This document shows, in pieces, positions 1-11,106 of a stretch of 64,000 nt of DNA (within the stretch, counting starts at the first letter, position 1; each line of letters starts with the position of its first letter). Below the pieces are notes generated by a model, which saw only the letters and a list, made by a program, of their open reading frames with translations, made no database searches and was not told the DNA's origin. The stretch is taken from NCBI GenBank assembly GCA_000729835.1, contig JFHB01000026.1, positions 1-64,000 of the forward strand, read 5' to 3'. The translations under genes were made by a program, and so were the position numbers. Origin of the DNA: Atkinsonella hypoxylon. Lineage: Eukaryota > Ascomycota > Sordariomycetes > Hypocreales > Clavicipitaceae.

Positions 1-47
1 GTATATAAAATATAAAATATAAAATATAAAATATAAAATATAAAAAG

Positions 48-84
<37 letters not shown>
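1..84. repeat. TATAAAA-type and (AG)n simple repeats
   Basis: Positions 1-48 are a run of imperfect TATAAAA units, followed by an (AG)n tract at about 51-84. Both lie just beyond the splice donor of the minus-strand glycosyltransferase, so they probably sit inside its first intron. Confidence 0.9.
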
Positions 85-87
<3 letters not shown>

Positions 88-94
88 CACGTAC

Positions 95-1021
95 CATGTT
101 CTCGGGCTTGAGGCCTGTTTCATTGAGCACAATGTCGCTCCATTTTATGTCGCCACAGCAGTGATGCGTCACGGACTCGTCGTACTTGTTGGCCAAGCTT
201 GTGTCGTTTGAGAAGAGGGATTTCATGATGGATTGGGACATGATGTAGCCGCTGCCTCCGTGGCAAAAGGGGAACGAGCCGGAACGCTTGACATGGCCTG
301 CATAGTGATGCTTTTGAGGGTCCATCGACTTGAGCCAGTCTATAAGCGTTGGGTAGCTGACGTACGTGTCGGCATCGATGACGAGGTACCAGTCGTAGTT
401 TGGGTATTTTTTATATGCCCTCTCTGCTATGTGAGTGTTCTTGTACTTGTCCAGGTTCCATGCCTCGGCACCGGCGCCGTAGCCCTTGTTACACTCGGAG
501 GGCGCAACAGCACAATTCTTCTGACGATGATATATCTGGAATTCCCCATGCGTATCCCTGACGGACGGTATAACGGTTTCGAGGCTGTCGTACACTTGCT
601 GCCCGCCAATCTCTTCTTCCATGTCGCTAAAGAGGAGATAGTGGCCGCGCAAGCATTTTAGCGATGTGAGCAGGTGCGTGGGCAGTCGCGCCCATGTTTC
701 CGAAGCTCCGGTCTTCATGAGCACGAGGACGTTGGAAGTGTCGGGGAAGTTGGTACAACCGTCGTCGATGACGGGCGCAAACTGGATCTGAGGCTCCTGC
801 TGGGTGGCTTTGCCACACCCGTGGTCGTCGTCGATCCCGTTTCCGTGTCTCAGGCTCGGCAGCAGTTGCAGCAGCCGCGAAGGGCGCACGTCTGTCGAGC
901 TGATGGAAAGAGCATGGTAGAACAAGACAAGAGCAATAATTACAGTTGCGCCGGCAAGTATCCTCCTTTGTAGCTTTGACGACAGAGCATTGAGGACACC
1001 GAACTTGCTTATTTTCTGCAT
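95..1021 (-). CDS. GT31/Fringe-like glycosyltransferase, 5' exon (partial)
   Basis: First exon of a Golgi-type glycosyltransferase; the rest lies beyond the left edge. It reads 309 codons from the ATG at 1021 and ends at a GTACGT splice donor (94-89). Seen: a short basic N-terminus, a single hydrophobic anchor at about residues 20-38 (type II membrane protein), a Cys-containing stem, then a lumenal domain with the DxD-like motif in YDWYLVIDADTYVSYP, and later FCHGGSGYIMS and HHCCGDIKWSD blocks. This pattern fits fungal GT31/Fringe-like proteins, which transfer sugars from nucleotide sugars using a metal bound by the DxD acids. Donor and acceptor cannot be told from sequence. The ATG was chosen because the anchor follows it directly. 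The assignment is by motif, so another GT-A family is possible. Confidence 0.75.
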
Positions 1022-1987
1022 GGCTGGTGCAGTGCTGGCGTTGACATGAGGAAAGGAAGGGCAAGGAAAAAGCAGGAGGGGGAAAAAGAAACGAGAGAAG
1101 AGAAGCGAAGAATGATTGTAGACGACTTCGTGCGAACGATAGTTAACGTAGTATCGGTAAATCTATAATGAATAACTAATAACTGGTAGAAGAAACGTCT
1201 TTGAACGGCGCGCTGGGATTTCGGCGAGTTGAAGAGGAACACATCACTTGGACTGATGTCCGGGCAAGGAAGGCTGCAACTATAGTTGGTTAAATCATGT
1301 CTATAAGAATGCAAGTTCGTTTTCAGCCGGCTGGGCATCCTCTATCTACACAGTAATGGCCCCTGCAAAGTTTAGGACCCCGGCAAGCGAAGATGCAATT
1401 CCAAGGACTAACTAACTAACTACTGACTCAAAGAAGCGCAGGCCCTGGATCTGTATGGGGCGGCTACTTTATACCGTTTAAACCTGCGTTTTATAGCGTT
1501 TTTTTTTTTTTTTTTTTTTTTTCACCGTCTATTGGGGGAGTAGTGGAAGCATCCATGATTTGTGCCAACCGTGGCGTGGCGAAAGGAGTCTTCTGGATAC
1601 GTTAGCCCTACGCCCTGAGTTCCGTATCGTATCACGAATCCGATACTCGATGTCTTCTTGGCTTCCTCGCGTCTCGTGTGTACAGTACGGAATAGACGAG
1701 ACGAATTCGGCTGTCTGGTAGTTAGAGTTAACTAGGTAGTTAACTAGCGCCCACCGCCACCATGTCAGACTTGATGCACCGGGAACCGGTGGGTCGACCG
1801 CCGTGTCGCATTACCGCATCCGGCTTAGCCCTGCGCTCTCTGACGATAAAATTTCTTATTTTTAAAATCAGGTCGTGTCGTGTCCACTGGGGGTGCTGCG
1901 GTAACTAGTTATTGGGGAAAATTAGTCTGTAGATGAGCTTAATCTGACCTTGAGGACGTAGCTGGCCTGGATGGCAAGTGTTTGTGA

Positions 1988-2115
1988 AGACTACGACTAA
2001 AGACTACGACTAAAGACTACGACTAAAGACTACGACTAAAGACTACGACTAAAGACTACGACTAAAGACTACGACTAAAGACTACGACTAAAGACTACGA
2101 CTAAAGACTACAACC
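1988..2115. repeat. 13-bp minisatellite, about 9.8 copies
   Basis: Nine near-perfect head-to-tail copies of AGACTACGACTAA, plus a tenth partial and degenerate copy (AGACTACAACC). No gene covers it. Copy number is probably variable between strains. Confidence 0.95.
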
Positions 2116-2942
2116 AAGGAGCGAGTGCACAGAGTGCAGGAGAGTCATTCGAACAAAAGCCGTTGTCCTGGACTTTGGAAACGATCAGCCCCAATACACT
2201 AGATACTTTGGCCGAAATGAGTAGTGTGGAAACTGATATGAGAATGGCTCCTTGACCCCTTGATGTAAACATGTAAAAATAAGTAGATACTCGGTAGTTA
2301 GATGTTATACTATATCTATCCATTACAGCAGCCCCGTTGGCGAAGCTAACCCAGCCCTAAGTCAAGCTTCACATGAGACCATGTATTCCGTAGACAATCC
2401 CCCCTTCATATGATGATGGGTGACACGAGTTTAGTTCTTCATGGCGGCCGGGTCGTGCGGTAGGCAGGGTCGGTCACATCGCTATCTCGGCGAGCTGGAT
2501 CCACTAGATAGCATGCATGTGAGACGTACTCCGTACTTTGTTCTGCAATATCACTTATACCGTATAGCAGGGGGGGGGGAGGGGGGGTTCCTGTAAATCT
2601 TAGGTCCATCCCATTTGTGCGATGGTCTGTCCAGGTGGGGGATTTTTTAGGCAGAATGGCACATACCCTTGCTTATACTCAGCATATGCTAATTACACAG
2701 TGTTAATTTTTTAGGTGAGGTTAAGAATGCTTATACTTTACTATACGGAATAGTAATAGATTATATAGCAGTATTAGGCATATACCGTATATACTGTATT
2801 TTTGCTGCTTATATAAGATAACCCCTCTGTTCTTAAGTGTTGGTGCATTACACTACGGGGACAGGTGTCATCGAAAACATCGTCACTATTCCGTAACATT
2901 AGTACTAATTAGGGGTCTTTGACCCTATCCATGCTTGCGGGC

Positions 2943-2992
2943 CTGTGACTGTGACTGTGACTGTGACTGTGACTGTGAATGTGACTGTGACC
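2943..2992. repeat. TGTGAC hexanucleotide array
   Basis: About eight copies of TGTGAC, one carrying an A for C change. It gives a Cys-Asp repeat in one frame, but no gene structure surrounds it. Confidence 0.9.
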
Positions 2993-4681
2993 GTCTCCTG
3001 AACTGCGAGGTGCCCCCAATGCGCGGATCTCAAGTCTTATCGTGTTCAAAAGTTCAAAATGGCCACTCCACTAGACCTAACTTGGTATTTAGAGTGTTGA
3101 TGATGTATCAAAGCTAGTGGGTCCGTACAAAGTCTAAGTTCGTCCAGGATTGAGCCGAGCCGACTCTGTACGGAGTACTCCGTATTCCGTATACCTAAAT
3201 TCCAAGCGTGATTCTCCATGCCGCTTTGAACTCGTTGAACTCGTCAGCCGCGCGTTGTGTGCTCGGGCGTATAAGGATCAGGCTCTCCCGCGCCATTCAT
3301 TAAACTTGCAGTTGTAACTACTGCGAAGCGATGGAATAAATCCGTCCATACTTGATTGAGCCAGACGCCTGACAATGGCGCGGACCGCATCTTAAATTTG
3401 TCACTGCTCATGCAGATAGATGGGTTACATTGGGAAAAGTGCACAGTCCACGCTCTCCATCTTCGAGTTACGCCAGTTCGTCGGCCCTGGTAACTAGTTT
3501 GTTTGACTTGACTACTGGGAAGGCTGGATGTGATGCAAGCTTTTTGACACTTGATGGACAGGTAAGGTAATTCACGGCAACGCTTCAGGCGAACAATTGT
3601 CGTCGCTATTTCGGTGCTTCCAACCGTGACGAGATTCTCCAAGACTCTGTACACAAATACCTCGAGATCCTCGTGCATTTGGCAGGGAGTCTTGCGGAGA
3701 GGCTGGGCACCGAGTTGCTCGTTTGCTACTTTCAATGTAACACTATCACACATGAAAATCACACATGAAAATGTGAGAGTGGTCTGTCTAGCAGTGACCG
3801 CAGACTGGATCGGGACGCTGCTGCTGTTTAGAGGCCGAGAAACAACATGCAGTAGAGTAGGTAACTACGGACGTATGCCTCTTGGATACCATAAAACCAT
3901 CCCCCCTTTGAGTCTTGTCGCGGTCATGGCCATGGGGCGGATAACCTTGTGTCTCGGTTTTCCAGAAACACGAAAAACAGCTGTAGTGTTTGTCAGAATC
4001 CAGAAGACAATCACGTCCGCCGAACCCGCTCTCTGAAAACCCCTTCATCCTTTCACAAAGACTATGCTCTGCGCGACCACTTCCGTTTTAGCTCTGCGCC
4101 GATTCCTCTTGGTTTATCCTGCTACTATCGTTGTACGACCGGGATCTTATTCCATCCATTGCTGTCAACTTACCAACTAAGACAGGCACAGTCGAAGCGT
4201 GAGTGAAATTGGATTCTTGCATCGCGCTGCATCTCAATGCCCGATGTCTCGGCCACTCATACCGAGTTCGTATACTCAGCTGGTCACAGTTCGTTTCGGT
4301 GTAATGACGACTCGAATCACCCTTAGGCTTTACGTGATACTCATGCATGCCACAATGGGTCTGCGAATCCTTCCGTCCCTAATCAGGGCAATCTTGACGG
4401 CAGAGACTGAGACGTGCAGGTTGATATGCCGCCACCGTCGTAGATTGCCTTGGAACCGGAGAGATCTGCATCCAAACCGATCGTTGTGCCGCGAAGCCCG
4501 TCAACGACCCGGCACTCCTTTCTTTATCCAGCTCTTTTTTCCGATTCAATGACGTGGATTGCTTTGAGGAATAAGTGAAGACGAAACGAAGCCTGTCTTA
4601 CCTGGCATGCTGTGCGAGGTCTATGAGGTGAACAATTTACCAGAGACTTGTGGCACACGTCCAAGGGACCGCCCTTTTTTC

Positions 4682-4687
4682 TATAAA
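4682..4687 (+). promoter_or_regulatory. TATA box of the secreted-protein gene
   Basis: TATAAA lies 88 bp before the ATG at 4770, a usual spacing for a fungal TATA promoter with a short leader that ends in CAACA just before the ATG. Confidence 0.5.
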
Positions 4688-4769
4688 TCGCGGCCCATCC
4701 ATCATCACCTACTCCCAAATGCCATTCTTGGCACAGCTCGCTCCACAAGCCTGAACCAAAGTCCCAACA

Positions 4770-5339
4770 ATGCACTTGTCTCTCCTCATTGCTTCTGTCC
4801 TCTCGGCAGGCTCGCTCGCCGCCGCCGTCACTTTCACGCCCCGAGCTGCTTCCTGCGGCGAGACCACCGACCGGGTTTGCTATGGCCTTGACGGCGGAGA
4901 CTCCCAGAAACTGAAGATCAGGGACGTCAAGTACGTCGCCCGCTACCTGCGTTTCATCAGCCGCAGCAACGAGGGTGCCGCCCGGTTCTGGAACATGCCC
5001 GCGTCGGCCGGTTGTGCTGAATGGACGCTGCCTGCTCCCGGTGCCGGCTCGGTTCTCGCCCTGGCCAAGCATCATAACCCCAAGGTGAACTCTTCCATCT
5101 TGTATGAGGACCTCGCGGCCGCAATCGATGGGGGCAAGAATGCGACGGAAGAAGAGCAGAAGAATTCGATTTGGGGGTGTGGTACCCATGGCGGACAGTT
5201 TGGCGTCCGAGCCAATCTTTCCAACCCATTGTACCACACAAAGGAGTATAATGAGAGTGGCGCTGTTCCGGACGGGATTCTGATCAAGATGGTGCATTCG
5301 GCTCCTCAGGTGTCGGCGAATCGCAACATTGAGTTGTAA
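4770..5339 (+). CDS. Small secreted cysteine-containing protein
   Basis: Single-exon gene for 189 residues. Residues 1-18 form a clear signal peptide (MHLSLLIASVLSAGSLAAA). The mature part has four cysteines: two near the N-terminus (SCGETTDRVCYG), one in AGCAEW and one in WGCGTHGG. That number and spacing would allow two disulfides. Four N-glycosylation sequons (NSS, NAT, NLS, NES) support secretion. I recognise no catalytic motif or named domain. A TATA box and pyrimidine-rich leader precede the ATG. It may be an extracellular or effector-like protein; that role is inferred only from size, secretion and cysteines. The reverse-strand frames over it are shadows. Confidence 0.8.
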   Translation: MHLSLLIASVLSAGSLAAAVTFTPRAASCGETTDRVCYGLDGGDSQKLKIRDVKYVARYLRFISRSNEGAARFWNMPASAGCAEWTLPAPGAGSVLALAKHHNPKVNSSILYEDLAAAIDGGKNATEEEQKNSIWGCGTHGGQFGVRANLSNPLYHTKEYNESGAVPDGILIKMVHSAPQVSANRNIEL

Positions 5340-6022
5340 CGGAGTGGTGTGCGATGGAGCTGGGAGATATGACGATGCTTCAGATGCTTCAGTATGCTTG
5401 TACAAGCTTACACTGTTACTGAGATGAATCGAAATCATCATGGAGGTTGAAGTCATGCTTGTACCATTGTAGTGATTACGGCATGCTTCGGTGCTCATCA
5501 TAACTTTTGCATCATACTACTAGATTTTGTTGCAACTGATATGTAAGAAGTACTTCTCCTGCCTGTTCCTCACTCTTTCCCACAATTCTGCTTTCATTGT
5601 TTCTCCTTTGTCGTTAATTCTGCTCTCGAGGCCTGTTGTTTTCTACCCTTGTATCAACAGAATAAGAAGTCTCTACGGAATAGAGAGCTCACACTAATAC
5701 ATACATACACCGTGCAATTGTACACATGTTAAGCATGTGTGAATCTTTGCCACCGCTTGCTGAATCAACTCGTGGCAAAGGTCCCCTTTAGGCTACGCGT
5801 GAAACCGGCTGAAGACGAGATCAGCTGTGTGCCCGAGATTGTCCACGGTGTGCCCGATGCTCCTGTATGGGTCATACGAAGTGACGTCATGACGACTCGT
5901 CATGCGTCCGTCGTCGATGAATGTATCTTTCACTGGCAGGTGGATCCCACCCATGGAGACGTCATCTTCATCCAGATGATATCCCAAACATCATCGAAAG
6001 TACCAGCATCAACACTTGTGAA
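5340..6022. other. Intergenic region
   Basis: About 680 bp between the secreted-protein gene and caleosin. One TACGGAATAGAG motif at about 5666 is present. Nothing else is recognisable. Confidence 0.5.
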
Positions 6023-6986
6023 ATGAGTCGACCATATGAGATGAGCGAAGAAAAGGCCAACGAGTCTGAAGGTGCAAGATCGGAGCAATGCATTCGCACA
6101 GGAATACCTAATGTTCCCGTAACGCTAGAACGTCCGCCGTATGTCCAGCCAGACGATGGCCATCAGCTCCCTCATATTGGTAAGACTATTGAGCTCATTC
6201 AGTATCACTCTCCACTAAGAATGTCCCATACAGGCACAGCGCGCGTCAACGCCGCAGCTACACATAGCCATTTGGAGGGCACGGAGAAGAACAAGTGGGC
6301 AGAGCATCATCAACACCAGAGCGTGAGTAGAGAGTGAGCCTCGCGCAGCGCCAAGAATTCCTCCGCAAATGACTAAAGTAAAACTTTATATAGGTTCTTC
6401 AGCAGCATTGCGAGTTCTTCGATAGCGACAGAGACGGCGTGATTTGGCCTGTCGACACCTTCCGCGGCTTCCATGTCCTTGGCTTCAACGTATTCCTCAG
6501 CTTGTTTGCCACCTTGATCATCCATAGCAACTTCTCGTATCCCACTGTCTCGGGCATTCTCCCAGATCCATTCTTTCGCATATACCTGGATCGAATCCAT
6601 AAAGACAAACACGGTAGCGACAGCGGCACTTACGACAACGAAGGGCGCTTCGTGCCTCAAAAGTTTGAAGAAATCTTTTCCAAATATAGCGATGGAAAGG
6701 ACTTTTTGACCTTGCAAGATGCCTTCAGCTTGTTGAAGGGTCAAAGATTATACGGCGATCTAATTGGGGCTTTTGGCGCGTTTTTTGAGTGTACGTCCAA
6801 CTTGCAGTCAAGATGGTTTGCCTTTAAGGGACTGCTGAGGCTGACATGATGACAGGGATTGCAACGTACATTATGCTCTGGCCCGAAGATGGAAAAATGA
6901 AGAAAGAGGACGTCAGGCGCATATATGATGGGAGTATATTCTACGACATTGCGGCTTCACGAAGAAATGCTGGAGCACAGCAGTGA
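6023..6986 (+). CDS. Caleosin (EF-hand peroxygenase-like protein)
   Basis: Four exons (6023-6179, 6234-6322, 6394-6790, 6856-6986) join to 257 residues. The three introns (54, 71 and 65 nt) have GT..AG ends, and the frame is continuous across all of them. Caleosins are Ca2+-binding haem proteins of lipid droplets and membranes that work as hydroperoxide-dependent oxygenases on unsaturated fatty acids. Seen in order: GTARVNAA near residue 53; the EF-hand DSDRDGVIWPVDTF at about 92-105, preceded by LQQH (a candidate haem-ligand His); a hydrophobic segment with a proline-rich knot (PTVSGILPDPFF); IHKDKHGSDSG with the second conserved His; and EGRFVPQKFEEIFSKY. The last EF-hand ligand position is Asp, where Glu is commoner. 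The C-terminus (YDGSIFYDIAASRR) is typical. The first intron is a multiple of three and could be read through, but family alignment favours splicing. Confidence 0.9.
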
Positions 6987-7408
6987 TGCGGAAATGTCGA
7001 GGGTTTTCCACTCAGACGAGCAACGACAAGAGTCGAGTCAATTTTGTCTGTTGAGGTTCTGTGCGGCATATACTTTAAGAACATGTCGACTCGTCACGGG
7101 CCCAAATCACATCGGTAGGCTTCAACATCAGGGAAATTGTGAAGCTCCATGTTGCGCTTGAACGAGTTGAAGGTGTGTGTAAAGTACTTTGCTGCGCGCT
7201 AAACCAGATTATCGTTATGGAATAACTAAGGATTTAACGAGGATAGCGAACCATACACTTAGAATCACTTGAGAGCTAATCTCGATTAGGGCTAGCCCAG
7301 TACTCAATAGCCGGCGGCCAAACGGGGCAGCCGAGCATTTCCAGCAAGAAAAAAGTGGGTGTTGCGCTGGCTGGGGTCTTGATTACCAGGCCTAACTAAT
7401 GTTGCCAG
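6987..7408. other. Gap where a kinase N-lobe would be expected
   Basis: About 420 bp between caleosin and the kinase remnant. I looked for a glycine-rich loop and a VAxK-like lysine in the three forward frames and saw neither. Stops are frequent. Confidence 0.4.
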
Positions 7409-8335
7409 GGAAGAAATTCGACAAGCGCATGCTTCAGCATGGGATCCAATTTCTTTTGCTTGCCATAGATTACCTCCATAAAAACAATGTCGTTCATACA
7501 GGTGAGCCGTCCCAGACTGATGCCTGCTGTGGGCAAGATCGGCTCATCGATGCTTAGACATCTCCCCAAATAATATTCTCATAGGAGCATCAGATGTCTC
7601 CGTGTTTTCCCAGCTCGAGCAAGACGAGCTAGCATCTCCAGTTGCAAGGAAAGTGCTCAAAGACAGGACTGTGTATATGTCACGCCCAGTGCCCCGAACC
7701 AGTGGCCACCCCGTCTTGTGTGACTTGGGCTCAGCTAGAATGGGCCAGGACAGGTACACCGGTGACATCATGCCCGACGTCTACAGGGCACCGGAAGTGA
7801 TCCTCGGCATGGACTGGTCCTCAAAAGTAGACATATGGTCTGTCGGTATCATGGTAAGTTAGAAAGAGGGCAATGACCTAACTCGGGCTCGCATTTGCTC
7901 ATGCGAAAATAGTTATGGGATTTGTTAGAGGGGCGACGTCTCTTCAACGCCAAGAAAGACTTCATGTTAAGCGACGAACAACACCTGGCTGAAATGGTGT
8001 CGCTCATGGGAAATCCACCTCGTGAATTCTTGCAGCGCAGCAATCGGGCCGCGGCCTTTTTCGACGAGTCAGGTTGGTCTTTTCTATCCTTGTGACCATC
8101 CGGACGCATAGCTAAATCAGATCAGGTAACTGGATAGGTTCTACCCCTATCCCCTATCCCGAATCAGACCTTCGAGGATAAGATCAGTCAACTTGACGGT
8201 GAAGATAAGCAGCTGCTGCTTGGGTTTGTGCGTCGTGTCTTGCGCTGGTTGCCGGAGGAGAGACCCACGGCGGAGGAATTGGCTTACGATGACTTCCTGA
8301 TGCAGGCTTATTTCGCATCGCAAGGCCAAACTTGA
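7409..8335 (+). pseudogene. SRPK-like protein kinase remnant, N-lobe absent, frameshifted
   Basis: C-terminal lobe of an SR-protein-kinase-like Ser/Thr kinase. Exons by splice sites: 7409-7501, 7558-7853, 7913-8072 and 8126-8335. Seen: catalytic loop VVHTDISPNNIL (HTD instead of HRD), DLGSA in place of DFG (as in many fungal SRPK-like kinases), YRAPEVIL, DIWSVGIM, and the C-terminal RRVLRWLPEERPTAEEL block. No ATP-binding N-lobe is found upstream. In the last exon CCCTATC is duplicated in tandem (8145-8151 and 8152-8158). The extra 7 bp shifts the frame and brings a stop at about 8177, yet the frame after the repeat is intact to TGA at 8333-8335. I conclude it is a broken gene copy. An unannotated upstream exon could rescue the N-lobe but not the frameshift. 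Confidence 0.75.
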
Positions 8336-9080
8336 GCCTGAACAATAATATTTCATAGCATAGTACTGTTAGATCCCCTTTATTTGGATATCTGCGGCCA
8401 AGAATTACGCGGCATAAGCATCTACGTCGGCAGAGCACCCACGCGCAGTGGCTACCAGGGCATTTATACTGAAATCACGGAAGGAGAGTGCAATGCTTGA
8501 AGAAAGGCAATAATTTACCAGTGTACCATGCTATAGCTCCTATTCGCAATTGCAGAGAATTTTTAGAGAGTGAAGCTCAGCATAAACCTGCCGCTGTCTA
8601 GTCTCTAATCCCTACCAGCCGCCTCTACTCCTGTTACGCCGGGAATAGCCAATCCACAGGTTCCTTAAGAAAGTGTGCATCAGTGACACTTTGTACCTCA
8701 TTTATCTGTCTGGTTGTTTATCGTCTTTTACCCGAGCCTCGAATGTAGACTACTATCATTTATATTGGTCGCATATGTTCCCCATGAAATCCTTGTCTGT
8801 TCGTCTGCGGAACTGCAATACAAGGAAACTTCTGCATCTGGGACACACACAAGGCGTCTATCCTTGTACACGACAATATCGTCTACAGTCGTTTGCTTTT
8901 TGGACAAGCATCATGTCTCTATACGTGATAGAGTTTCTGCACATAATGGTACGTTTCTACGTATAATGACATACATGCGCATAATTTCTCAATTTCTGAC
9001 CTTTCACATATTTCTATAGTGCGTCCACGAGCTTCTCGTACCAAAGCCTGCCTAGCGGCTGGGACAAGGCATTTTCGTCG
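8336..9080. other. Intergenic region
   Basis: About 745 bp between the kinase remnant and the 3' end of the minus-strand F-box-like gene. Two overlapping forward frames near 8673-9019 have no domain or start context and are not called. Confidence 0.5.
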
Positions 9081-10144
9081 TTAATAATAGTCGTTCGCTA
9101 GACAAATGGCACGAACCTCTTCCGACACCTCCTTGCTCACGTCGTACCAAGTCTCCCCCGCAGTCGCCTCCTCATGTCTAGCCATGGTCGTGACATCGAA
9201 GCGATGACCAGCCCAAACTCCTCTAGTAATACACCCCGTAGGGTCCTCCATAGAGCTAGAAGGATCAGAGCTCCACGAAATGCGGCACAGGACGGCGACC
9301 CCGAAACCTTGGCCAATTTCATACTCGTCACGCAATTGACGGAACTCGTCAAAGTCAAAAGACTCTTGACGGACATATTCTCGCGTGGTCAGGTTGCGAA
9401 GGATCCAACCCTCGGTCGCAGGATAAAAATCCTCCTCCGTCAATTTCAGCGTTTTCTCCACAACATGAAAAGCTTCTTCTAGCGATTGGTCGTGGCCAGT
9501 ATACATTCTCTCAAATGCACGCTTCAGCCTCGAGTTTTTCAGACCACTCCGCTCAGGGCTACGTCCTTTTAGCATTTCCTTAAGCGGCGTTGTCGGGCGT
9601 TCGACGAGGTCATTCTCAGCAGATCCTCGCTTCTCCGTGTTCAATTCACGTAGGCTTGGAGGGCAATCTCTAGATCTCCAATAGTCGCCCACGTTGATGA
9701 GCCTTTGCCCAGCCCAGCAGCCGAGATAACTCATGTAATTCTTGATGACGTAGTGCCTGGCAAGGCTCCAGAAGTATTGACATGTGAGTCCGAGACTGAG
9801 AATTCTGAACTCGCCGCAATGCTCGAAAATGAGGTGATGGATCTCAGTGGGCAATCGAAGGAGACTGTCTGGTCTTTCACTCGTGGCCTCAACTGCATGA
9901 TAATGGTATTAGATCCCATAGATCAAGCGGAAAGCAGGGTATTTCATGAGCATGCAATACCTTTTGTGACAGGTCGTGAAGCTTTGCTGTCGAGGTCGTC
10001 GAAGGTCGGCTCGAAGGGAACTCTAAGCAGCTCCTCTAGATCTCTTGGTGCGGTGGACCACAAAAGGAACTCTCCAAGCTTCTGGCCCTCCTTTGGCAGA
10101 TACTTTCTGCTGTCCAGAGCCACAATCTCCCAGTACTGCCCCAT
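9081..10144 (-). CDS. F-box-like hypothetical protein
   Basis: Two exons (10144-9961 and 9892-9081; intron of 68 nt, GTATTG...TGCAG) give 331 residues. The start is chosen at MGQYWEIV, an N-terminus often seen in a fungal family of unknown function that has an F-box-like segment after it. Here that segment is LLRLPTEIHHLIFEHC, from about residue 71. An upstream in-frame start at 10237 would add 31 residues of unlike composition and is less likely. The middle is charged and low in complexity; the C-terminus contains a WxGHRFDVTTM block. A role as substrate adaptor for an SCF ubiquitin ligase is possible for the F-box part but not shown. No neighbour suggests a pathway. Confidence 0.7.
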
Positions 10145-10765
10145 ATTCTGATAAGAGATCCGCACGGGATGTCGGGGGAACAAGTCGAAAGTAAAGCACA
10201 GCTCTCGATTGAAAAAAAATTGTGCAGAAGCAGGCAAGAACAGAGGACAGAAGATGATTTGAGCACCTCATATGGTTCGCGGGTCTCCACTTTTCTCTGT
10301 GACAGTGGGTTCACGCTGTGCAGCTGCTCGCACTGCCAGGTCTTGTTCACAGCTTCACCAATGGGATCAACAACCCAATGCATTGGTTGTCGGACGTGTC
10401 ACGTGAAACTGACGTCGCTCACACTTCCCAACTGCACTGCCCACGAATAACTTTTCTGCATCTACGAATGAGTGAGTGCTTTGACAAACGCAAGACTAGA
10501 GTCTGGCTTCGATGGAACACAGGCAGCGATCGCTGGCAACGGGCCACAGATCTTCCGACACGGTCATGTCCATCTTCCCTGGTGCCAAGCGGCCTTATTC
10601 CCGAAATGAGATCAATTGTCCATCGTCCAGCCTCGATTTTCCTGCTTTCCTTCTATTGTCTCACTTTTTTTCCCGTGACAGAAAATGCAAAGGGCAGCTG
10701 TGGAATGTGAGGCGGCAAGGAATTTCCCCTTTGTAGGCCAAAGAAGTCACACCTGGCTCATCCTC
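10145..10765. other. Intergenic region
   Basis: About 620 bp upstream of the F-box-like gene. Short forward frames overlap here in several phases. No splice pattern or domain supports any of them. Confidence 0.4.
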
Positions 10766-11106
10766 TTACCCATCAACTTCTATACCTCGTTCTATAAGGA
10801 CATTGTCCTGAACATCGCGCAACAAGCAGCACTCGCCATTGCACAAGACAGCAACTAGGCCATTTCCAACACCTAAGCAGACGGAAACAGGATTTCCATA
10901 TCGGTACACGCCAACACTGGGAGTCACGTCGAGTGGAAAGGTGAGAAAGATGGAGCCAAGCCTCGATTGCAGCCAGCGAAACTGACGATTGACCACCAGA
11001 TGAAGTAGATTGCGGGTCTGCATGTCTCTAATACGGGATTGCGTTTTGTGCCCTCCCAGGTGCTCAGCTAATCTCAGGTCCACGCGGGGCGTTATACTGG
11101 CAAGCG
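10766..11106 (-). CDS. Possible terminal exon of an unknown gene
   Basis: An open frame of about 113 codons on the minus strand runs from 11106 to a stop at 10766. Just before it, at 11107-11130, is a very good intron end (CACTAATAG, then CCTTCTCAG), which suggests a terminal exon. Within the exon, NLLHLVVNRQFRWLQ and VGVYRYGNPVSVCLG look protein-like. I found no convincing donor or first exon upstream, so the gene is incomplete or broken. Product unknown. Confidence 0.3.

Larger units (their letters stand above)
1022..4769. other. Long intergenic region with simple repeats
   Basis: About 3.7 kb with no gene I can support. It carries a T-run (1499-1522), a 13-bp minisatellite (1988-2115), a TGTGAC hexamer array (about 2943-2992), a G-rich tract (2571-2587) and several TACGGAATA/TACGGAGTA motifs. 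A 172-codon minus-strand frame at 3762-3244 has no recognisable domain and is not called. Confidence 0.6.

Noticed and set aside
3244..3762. 172-codon minus-strand frame
   Set aside because: No domain, no splice partners and no leader; it lies in repeat-rich intergenic DNA. Kept only as a remote possibility.
4524..5501. 325-codon minus-strand frame over the small secreted protein
   Set aside because: The plus-strand gene has a signal peptide, TATA box and sequons; the antisense product has no recognisable feature.
8673..9019. Two overlapping short forward frames
   Set aside because: Different frames over the same AT-rich DNA, without domains or splice logic.
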